This document shows, one piece after another, positions 57,201 through 64,000 of a stretch of DNA of 64,000 nt (position 1 is its first letter; each line of letters begins with the position of its first letter). The stretch lies in contig JAFEUB010000913.1 of assembly GCA_024529925.1 (NCBI GenBank), positions 1-64,000 of the forward strand. Reading direction: 5' to 3'. The DNA comes from Ophthalmolycus amberensis. Lineage: Eukaryota > Chordata > Actinopteri > Perciformes > Zoarcidae. The position numbers were made by a program, and so were the translations under genes. A model generated the notes under the pieces. That model was not told the DNA's origin and ran no database searches. It saw nothing but the letters and a program-made list of their open reading frames with translations.

Positions 57201-57978
57201 AAAAACTCAACCGACCATGGCCAGTAATCCAGCAAGCCTGTCGAGAAGATTGTTTACTTTGTCGGAGGAAGAGCCTTTGTGGATAAAGGGATATATTGAC
57301 TGTCAGGAGGATGAGTTCTGCTTTCTTTAGAGTCAAGAATAGATCTTTGGTTAATCTCTGAATCCTTATCTTGCATTGTATAATTAAAATGAATCCGTCA
57401 ACCCTAAAAGACCAAAAAGCCATTCTATTGATTTTGAATATAATGTCACCAAATATAGTAAATACAAGTACTCATGCTTACTGGACGGTCAATAATTCAC
57501 TTTTACGAAATTAGTCTCGAAATCTAATTATTCTAAATAAGATAACTGAGCACCCACAAATGGCAGGAAGTGAACATTATCAATGGGAAGTACTGGGAGC
57601 TGGAGGAAATTGTGCTGAGTGGATTGTTTTTTATTAAATCATCACTACATTGCATGCAGTATTTAACAATAAATAAATAGATGTAGGCCTACATTCAATA
57701 AAACAATGGATTTGTCCTGATATTTCTGACTTTTCCGACGGCAGCTGAATGCAGCAGACGTGTGTGTGTGCGTGTACCTGGTGCCGTAGAGGAGAGAAAA
57801 CAAAACAGTTTCGGTGGTCTGAGGTGAGTTTGAGCTCCGGCCGATCATCAATCCGCTTTTTCTCTCCCCGCAGCAGCTCACCACCACCGGGCTGCAGGCG
57901 AGCCGCTCTGTCGCGGTTACTCACCCGGAGAGGGAGCGCATTTATCCCGCTGTGGAGCATGCGATAACCTGCTAGCAT
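51256..57978 (-). CDS. pdp1: pyruvate dehydrogenase phosphatase catalytic subunit (PDP1-like)
   Basis: Six exons, minus strand: 57925-57978, 54248-54451, 53752-54171, 53468-53568, 51840-52408, 51256-51530; phases close, 540 residues (human PDP1 about 537). A PP2C-type Mg/Mn-dependent phosphatase that dephosphorylates and reactivates the pyruvate dehydrogenase complex in the mitochondrial matrix. Seen: SSAHVNRILKANEYSHTL, SEDRRSSATCL, the metal-binding GVFDGHAG (Asp139), RLFYYIAV, WHKHPQD, VNAFRRLDYDLSVEAQ, GSTACIAHV, ANLGDSRAVLG, LLGLLLPFRAFGDVRFKW, LATDGLWELM, EDQNAATHLLRHALGD and YRDDITVTV. The first exon gives an Arg-rich, acid-free start (MLAGYRMLHSGINALPLRR), suiting a mitochondrial presequence; an in-frame stop lies upstream. 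Wording is nearer PDP1 than PDP2; being split by introns, it may be a fish-specific paralogue. The exon 4 donor (CCCAG|GTCCTC) is weak. A Glu run sits at the end of exon 3. Confidence 0.93.
52655..53180 (-). mobile_element. unnamed interspersed repeat, copy E
   Basis: Same orientation as copy C and about 525 bp: GGCAACCTCCGGTTCTGCCG, CCACCAGGGGGCGACACC, ATGAGTTTATGGTCTCAATC, GCAGGGGATGCTTTAGGGC, CGGCGTCTCTACGTCACTCC, ending CAGTCTGTGGTTC. It lies in intron 4 of the pdp1-like gene. Confidence 0.88.
54456..54760 (-). repeat. degenerate minisatellite abutting pdp exon 2 acceptor
   Basis: Phrases GGAGAACCAGCAGGAGAACC and AACAGAGTGAAACCTGG repeat at 30-50-bp spacing. On the transcribed strand it is pyrimidine-rich (GGTTCTCCTGCTGGTTC) and runs straight into the acceptor (GGTTCCCTCAG|CGTGTG, 54452-54454), so it supplies the polypyrimidine tract. 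Confidence 0.85.
54761..57924 (-). other. pdp1-like intron 1
   Basis: Contains the 42-bp minisatellite at 55930-56770 and otherwise AT-rich DNA. No exon was recognised in 56770-57700. Confidence 0.5.
55930..56770. repeat. 42-bp minisatellite in pdp1-like intron 1
   Basis: About 20 units containing CACGTTTTCTCCACTGGAAG and AAACCCTAGAGGGCACTTCA. Units are mostly 42 bp, so long frames exist on both strands, but composition and variable lengths at the ends argue against coding. On the gene strand each unit includes TTTCCTTCCAGTGG, an acceptor-like motif. Confidence 0.93.
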
Positions 57979-58200
57979 GTTTAGCACTGGGCCTGTTTAG
58001 AGGAGGGTGCACACAGCGGGGGAACCTGCAGATTTGAGCCGGAGGAGGGACTGTTTTATGAGTTTATCCCCGAGCGGAGACCTCCGGCTGGTCGCGGCAT
58101 CTAGCCGCCTGATAGCTGCGTCAGGCCGGGTGTAGTCCGGTCCTCGATGGTCCCCACCTGAACTCATCAGAGGATGTTATCACACTGCTGCTGTAAATAA
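57870..58200. promoter_or_regulatory. probable shared pdp1-like / cnbp promoter
   Basis: CpG-containing GC-rich block holding the first exon of the pdp1-like gene (minus, donor at 57924) and lying within 1 kb of the cnbp coding start. No TATA box is evident. cnbp's first, non-coding exon is probably here (about 57990-58190), but I could not fix its donor. The arrangement suggests a bidirectional promoter. Confidence 0.5.
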
Positions 58201-58479
58201 AATGTTTAGCTGGAGAACATTGTTTGATTAAGTGATATCAGCTGGTCAACAATAACAAAAAAGTTTAATTTAATCATTAAATCCTCCTGTGATCAGATAA
58301 TCTGTTGTGGACCCGCAGAATGTTCAGTTCAGTTCAGTTTGTACACAACAGAAAACACCTGAGCACCTGAACTCATCACATGTGTATTATGTCCTCTAGT
58401 TTTCTAGTAAATCGTGAACAAACCTGTTCATGTAAACAGTGTGAAGTGATCGACAGAAGACAGAGGAGACATTTACACT

Positions 58480-58828
58480 GTCTCTGTCTGTCTCTCTACG
58501 TCGCTGCCTGCCTGTCTGTTCTGTCTGTCTCTCTCTCTCTCTGCCTGTCTGTCTGTCTCTCTCTGCCTGTCTCTCTCTCTCTGCTGTCTGTCTGTCTCTC
58601 TCTGCCTGTCTGTCTGTCTCTCTCTGCCTGTCTGTCTGTCTGTCTCTCTCTGCCTGTATGTCTGTCTGTCTCTCTACGTCTCTGCCTGGTTGTCTGTCTG
58701 TCTCTCTCTCTCTGCCTGTCTGTCTGTCTGTGTCTGTCTCTCTACGTCTCTGTCTGTCTGTCTGTCTCTCTCTGTCTGTCTCTCTCTGCCTGTCTGTCTG
58801 TCTGTCTTCTGTCTCTCTGCCTGCCCCA
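58480..58828 (+). repeat. TCTG/TCTC/CCTG tetranucleotide array in cnbp intron 1
   Basis: About 350 bp of mixed CTGTCTGTCTGTCTCTCTCT and GCCTGTCTGTCTG runs ending at the acceptor of the first coding exon (CTGCCCCAG|CCG). Short CCTG occurrences are scattered, not in a long pure run. In human the same gene has the TG/TCTG/CCTG repeat in intron 1. Confidence 0.95.
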
Positions 58829-58843
58829 GCCGTTGCAGAGGTG

Positions 58844-61800
58844 ATGAGCAGTAATGAGTGTTTCGGTTGTGGCCGCAGTGGTCACTGGGTGAAGAACTGT
58901 CCGAGCGGCGGGCGAGGACGAGGGAAAGGTCGCGGAAGAGGCAAAGGTGAGCCGTTATTTTATTCTATATTATATTTTATTTTATTATAATACTATGGTA
59001 TGAGCCCCTGAGGTATTTTAGTTTTAAGAAGTGAAGTGCTGAAATACATAGTTACTTTCTACCTCTGAGCAGATTAATGAATGGATTTAGTTTTAGTACT
59101 TTGTGTTGAACGATAAATAAAGATATCTTTAGTAAACATTACAGACACTTTTAATCAGTCTGTGTGTGTTTGTGTGTTTCAGATCTGTTCTGTTATCGAT
59201 GTGGGGAACTCGGACACGTCGCCAGAGACTGTGAAAGGACTGAGGACGGTGAGGATACACACACACACACACAGTGTCCAACAGGACTAACTTTCTTTAC
59301 TAACCCATGACCAACACTTACAATTTACCAACCCATGACTAACATGTTACAAACACTTAACTAACCCATGACTGACACTTAACTTACCGATTACTGACAC
59401 TTAACTAGCACGTTACTAACCCTTTGCCCATTGTTTATACTTTACTAACCCATGACCAAGATAACACTTTACGAACCCATGACCAACGCTTAACTAACAC
59501 TTGACTAACACTTTATTATTGCTGAACTAACACTTGACTAACACTTCACTAACCCATGACCAACACTTCACTAACCCATGACCAACACTTCACTAACCCA
59601 TGACTAACACTTCACTAACCCATGACTAACACTTTACTGACCCATGACCAACACATTACTAACCCATGACCAACACTTTACTAACCCATGACCAACACTT
59701 CACTAACCCATGACCAACACTTTACTAACCCATGACCAACACTTCACTAACCCATGACCAACACTTTACTAACCCATGACCAACACTTCACTAACCCATG
59801 ACCAACACTTTACTAACCCATGACCAACACTTTACTAACCCATGACCAACACTTCACTTCTTGGCAGTGGCAGCACATTAAAAAGCAACCGAGTCCTAAC
59901 TGAAGAAACCAAAAGTGAACTCAGGTGAACTACATGACCAACACTTTACTAACCCATGACCAACACTTCACTAACCCATGACCAACACTTCACTAACCCA
60001 TGACCAACACTTCACTAACCCATGATTAACACTTCATTAACCCATGACCAACACTTTACTAACCCATGACCAACACTTCACTATTCTATAACTCACTGTT
60101 TCCTAACCCCTGACCAAAACTAAACTATTCTATAACTAACTGTTTCCTAACCCCTGACTAACACTAAACTATTCTATAACTAACTGTTTCCTAACCCCTG
60201 ACTAACACTAAACTATTCTATAACTAACTGTTTCCTAACCCCTGACCTAAACTATTCTAGAACTAACTGTTTCCTAACCCCTGACCTAAACTATTCTATA
60301 ACTAACCGTTTCCTAACCCCTGACTGCTATCGTCCCTGCAGCCTGTTATAACTGCGGCAGAGGAGGTCACATCTCCAGAGACTGCAAGGAGCCCAAGAAG
60401 GAGCGAGAGCAGCTGTGCTACAACTGTGGGAAGGCCGGACACATGGCCAGGGACTGCAACCATGCCCACGAGCAGAAATGCTACTCCTGTGGCGGCTTCG
60501 GACACATCCAGAAATGCTGCGAGAAGGTCAAATGCTACAGGTAAACTCACAGCCACAGGTGAACTAACAGCGTCAGGTAAACTCACAGCGTCAGGTAAAC
60601 TCACAGCCGCAGGTGAACTAACAGCCGCAGGTGAACTAACAGCCGCAGGTGAACTAACAGCGTTAGGTAAACTCACAGCGGCAGGTAAACTCACAGCGGC
60701 AGGTAAACTAACAGCCGCAGGTGAACTAACAGCGTCAGGTGAACTAACAGCTGCAGGTGAACTAACAGCTGCAGGTGAACTAACAGCTACAGGTGAACTC
60801 ACAGCGTCAGGTGAACTAACAGCGTCAGGTGAACTAACAGCTACAGGTGAACTAACAGCTACAGGTGAACTAACAGCTACAGGTGAACTAACAGCTACAG
60901 GTGAACTCACAGCGACAGGTGAACTCACAGCTACAGGTGAACTAACAGCTACAGGTGAACTAACAGCTACAGGTGAACTAACAGCGTCAGGTGAACTCAC
61001 AGCGACAGGTGAACTAACAGCTACAGGTGAACTAACAGCTGCAGGTGAACTAACAGCTGCAGGTGAACTAACAGCTGCAGGTGAACTAACAGCTGCAGGT
61101 GAACTAACAGCTGCAGGTGAACTAACAGCGACAGGTGAACTCACAGCGACAGGTGAACTAACAGCTACAGGTGAACTAACAGCTGCAGGTGAACTAACAG
61201 CTGCAGGTGAACTAACAGCTACAGGTGAACTAACAGCTGCAGGTGAACTAACAGCTGCAGGTGAACTAACAGCTGCAGGTGAACTAACAGCGACAGGTGA
61301 ACTAACAGCTGCAGGTGAACTAACAGCTGCAGGTGAACTAACAGCGACAGGTGAACTAACAGCTGCAGGTGAACTAACAGCTGCAGGTGAACTAACAGCG
61401 ACAGGTGAACTAACAGCTGCAGGTGAACTAACAGCTGCAGGTGAACTAACAGCGACAGGTGAACTAACAGCTGCAGGTGAACTAACAGCTGCAGGTGAAC
61501 TAACAGCGACAGGTGAACTAACAGCTGCAGGTGAACTCACAGCGACAGGTGAACTAACAGCTGCAGGTGAACTAACAGCTGCAGGTGAACTAACAGCTAC
61601 AGGTGAACTAACAGCTACAGATAAACTCACAGCGACAGGTAAACTAATAAGGGCATGTCCACACACGTTTCCATTTGAAAACACATGTTTTGCTACGTTT
61701 ACACTGAGCGTCCACACTACGCCGGCGTTTTCGACCACCGAAAATAGAGGAGTTTGAAAACGCCGGGGTTGCGTATTCGTGTGGACGGTCGAAAATGGAT

Positions 61801-62949
61801 ACGTTTGGAAACGATGACGCCCACACCTGCGTTCGCTACTTGATTGATTCTTAGCAGTCACGACGTGTCCTTCCCTGATTCGTCACAGCCCTATCACGTT
61901 GATTACAGGTGTTACAGGTGTTGCTGACCTTGTTGTCTTTACTAGCAGCTGTTGTCCAGTTAAAGTCTGCATTTTTGCGGAGGAAGCAGCTGTTATTGGA
62001 GCGATTAGTGAGCGGCGGGACCAGCGGGGTTATCAGCCCTACGGAGCGGCCGTCTGAGCTCACGGTTAGCTGCTTTAGGGAGGGTGATGGACACAAAACG
62101 GAGGACTTTCCTGTCCTTATTAATGCTAATTTTGTTCTGCACAACTATTGTGAAGTCCGCAGATAAACTATAAAGGAACAAAACATGAATTGCTCTCCAG
62201 TAGACAGACTTCAGCCACCAGTAGAGCTACAGGTGAGAACAGACAACAACGAAACCGAGAGGGAACGAGTGAGAGACGTGTGTTGACCACATTTATGGAC
62301 CCATAATCTAGTAAACCATTATGTAAGTGTTCATTTTAAAGTAAATTTGATATGAGAGAGAGAGATAGAGCAACACCCGCAGCGCTGTAACTAAGTCTGA
62401 AAAATAAAACTTCTAAAACTTTCCACGAAATGTGTCTGTTTGAGTTTATAGAGGAAGATTTTACATATCATGTGAATAATTTATTAATTTAATTTATTAT
62501 ACTATATTGATCCCTTTAATGCCATGTTCACATATCAGCTACAGGTAAACTAACACTACAGGTAAGATAATGCCACAGGTGAACTAATACTACAGGTAAA
62601 CTAATGTGACAGGTAAACTTACAATTACATGTAAGGTGATACTACAGGTAAGCTAACAGCTACAGGTAAAGTAATATAACAGGTAAACTAACCGCAGTGG
62701 AGGTAAAGAAAGCAAAGAAGTACGGTTCAGTTTAGTTTTGAGTCTCTTCAGTGTTGTTGTACTTGCTAGTTCCACAGTGTTCGCATTGTTAGCATTGTCA
62801 GCGGTGTTAGCAGTGCATGTGTTTGCCGCAGGTGTGGGGAGATCGGCCATGTTGCGGTGCACTGCAGCAAGGCGTCGGAGTTGAACTGCTATAACTGTGG
62901 GAAGTCGGGTCACCTGGCCAAGGAGTGCACCATCGAGGCCACCGCCTAG
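58844..62949 (+). CDS. cnbp: CCHC zinc-knuckle nucleic acid-binding protein
   Basis: Four coding exons: 58844-58946, 59183-59248, 60342-60540, 62832-62949; phases close, 161 residues (human about 170-177). Seven CX2CX4HX4C knuckles are intact: CFGCGRSGHWVKNC, CYRCGELGHVARDC, CYNCGRGGHISRDC, CYNCGKAGHMARDC, CYSCGGFGHIQKCC, CYRCGEIGHVAVHC, CYNCGKSGHLAKEC, with an RG-rich linker (GGRGRGKGRGRGK) after the first and the diagnostic C-terminus ECTIEATA. The protein binds G-rich single-stranded DNA and RNA and supports translation and neural-crest gene expression (family knowledge). The linker lacks the extra segment before knuckle 2 seen in the longer mammalian isoform. Knuckle 5 ends KCC where human has KDC; the zinc ligands are unaffected. 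AATAAA at 63599-63604 is the likely poly(A) signal. Intron 1 and the last two introns are repeat-filled. Confidence 0.98.
59285..60320 (+). repeat. 22-bp minisatellite in cnbp (third coding intron region)
   Basis: CACTAACCCATGACCAACAC plus TT repeats from 59285 to about 60080 with one short unique interruption (59860-59930), followed by longer units (CTATTCTATAACTAACTG, TTTCCTAACCCCTGAC) that reach to about 20 bases before the exon 4 acceptor. The units hold CTAAC, a branch-point-like motif. Confidence 0.95.
60541..61640 (+). repeat. 18-bp donor-copy minisatellite in cnbp last intron
   Basis: Starts at the exon edge: TACAG|GTAAACTCACAGCCACAG, then GTGAACTAACAGCTGCAG about 60 times. Each unit contains a donor-like CAG|GTGAAC and an acceptor-like CTAACAG. 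Variants GCTGCAG, GCTACAG, GCGACAG and GCGTCAG alternate. All frames are 18-bp periodic, so a 443-codon plus frame and a 519-codon minus frame are artefacts. Decayed units reappear at 62535-62700. Confidence 0.98.
61645..61860. mobile_element. non-autonomous DNA transposon fragment (hAT-like?)
   Basis: GGGCATGTCCACACACGTTT, ACTACGCCGGCGTTTTCG, GAAAACGCCGGGG, CGTGTGGACGGTCG and GGAAACGATGACG resemble a teleost element known for its 'GTGTGGACGG...AAACGG' phrases. It interrupts the 18-bp array. The right end is unclear. Confidence 0.45.
62535..62700 (+). repeat. decayed remainder of the cnbp 18-bp array
   Basis: CTACAGGTAAACTAACACTA, CACAGGTGAACTAATAC and ACAGGTAAGCTAACAGC are clearly the 18-bp unit with substitutions. 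The insertion and unique DNA at 61645-62530 split the array. Confidence 0.85.
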
Positions 62950-64000
62950 CCACCCTCACCCTCTTTCATCTCTTCTTTCTTTCTCTTTATTCATTTCCTG
63001 TGATCCTCCTCTTCTCATTGGCCCGGAGGCCTGTCAGTCAACCTCACAGCAGCCAGTCAGAGCAGGCGGAGGAAGGGGAAGGGACGGACACAAAAAAAAA
63101 AAGAATGAATGAGAAAAAACTGAGTTTGTGTTTTTAGTTTGTCATGATGTGCAAAGCTTTGTTTTAGAGAGTAGAGTGAAAAAATAAATAATATGTGTGT
63201 GGGGGTGAGGGGATAACTTTATTTTCTTGTTATGGACAAAACCCAGTTTGTTGAAAGGAATGTGATTGGCCCCGCCTCCAGCAAACAGCCAATCACCTTG
63301 CAGGTCTGGACACTTTATTAACACAAAGGGAAACAAATGAGCCAATCAGGTCACAGCAGACAACAGAAGGAACGTTAATAATTCATAAATTAAAGGTGCA
63401 TTTTGTTGCTTTTTGGACCAGACGGATCGCCTCACCGATGAAGACAAAAGAGTAATAATAGAAAGAAATAACAACACAATTTTAAGTCTGGAGAGAGAAT
63501 GTTTTCACAAGAAAATCCAAATGTTATTTTTGTATATCACTCAGAGCTACTGTAAAAATGTAATTTGGTTGTACTGCAGACTGTAAATTTAACCTGAGAA
63601 TAAAAAACATGAAAGAGGAGAAAGACGATGGAGCCGAGATGCACTCTTGTCTGATAAATTTATTTCACAACAACAACAAAACGACATTTCAGTAAGGATT
63701 TATTTAACACATCTGTCATTTACAAATTAATGAATTACCAAGATACTTCCTGAAAGGAACTATTTCATGAATTGAGGCTCTTACTCATTGTTATGAGTAA
63801 TTTAAAATAAGGAGAGCGAGCGAAAGCTTTTATTGAATAAGTTTAAAGTAAGACATAAATATTTAAACTTTCATCATGCCGAACTTTAATAATGTTTTTT
63901 TCTTTTCCTGGAAGAAATGAGCTTCCATAGTAATTGGGAAGTTTGTTCCTGCAAATTGTAAAGAAATATAAATAGTGCAAAGAAATATATTTTGAATGTA
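62950..64000. other. cnbp 3'UTR and right flank
   Basis: cnbp 3'UTR to about 63620 (AATAAA at 63599-63604). Beyond it the DNA is AT-rich; TTTATT at about 63660 would be a minus-strand AATAAA and may mark the 3' end of a convergent gene beyond the window. No coding sequence is visible. Confidence 0.5.

Noticed and set aside
60302..61861. Very long frames on both strands (443 and 519 codons) of GELTAA- and AVSSPA-type repeats
   Set aside because: They are read-through of an 18-bp intronic minisatellite inside cnbp; the true exon boundaries flank it and the in-frame continuation of the exon meets TAA at once.

Overview
The window is vertebrate nuclear DNA, almost certainly from a spiny-rayed teleost. 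It carries seven multi-exon genes with short exons and GT-AG introns, a tRNA-derived fish SINE, several other interspersed repeats typical of fish, many (CA)n tracts, and an unusual density of minisatellites. I reconstructed the exon joins by hand from splice sites; reading phase closes across every junction I give.

Layout, left to right. 1-3.2 kb: a SINE, AT-rich DNA and a GC-rich block with a minus-strand splice donor. 3.2-3.9 kb: a candidate plus-strand terminal exon made of a 13-residue repeat. 7.3-22.7 kb (minus): a fam107 family gene with a long 3'UTR. 26.1-31.6 kb (minus): mkrn2, a makorin E3 ubiquitin ligase. 33.6-35.7 kb (plus): mkrn2os, lying head to head with mkrn2. 36.8-42.7 kb (plus): tsen2, the tRNA-splicing endonuclease catalytic subunit, with a Harbinger-like transposon in intron 1. 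44.2-49.5 kb (plus): rbm39, an SR-like splicing factor. 51.3-58.0 kb (minus): a pyruvate dehydrogenase phosphatase catalytic subunit (pdp1-like). 58.8-62.9 kb (plus): cnbp, with seven zinc knuckles, starting next to the pdp 5' end. The mkrn2/mkrn2os/tsen2 cluster is also linked in mammals. The genes have no single shared pathway; mkrn2, tsen2, rbm39 and cnbp are all RNA-linked.

The most striking observation is that many minisatellites begin exactly at an exon-intron junction, with a repeat unit that is a copy of the local 5' splice site (mkrn2 intron 2, mkrn2os intron 1, tsen2 intron 1, the rbm39 introns starting at 44266 and 48611, cnbp intron at 60541). Smaller exon-edge plus donor duplications occur in tsen2 (41395) and rbm39 (48031). 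Others abut or copy acceptors (fam107 intron 4, pdp intron 1, mkrn2os exon 4). About 11 of roughly 50 introns are affected. This looks like a recurrent process that amplifies splice sites and leaves long arrays of decoy sites. I know of no named system matching it, and this is the main candidate for something undescribed.
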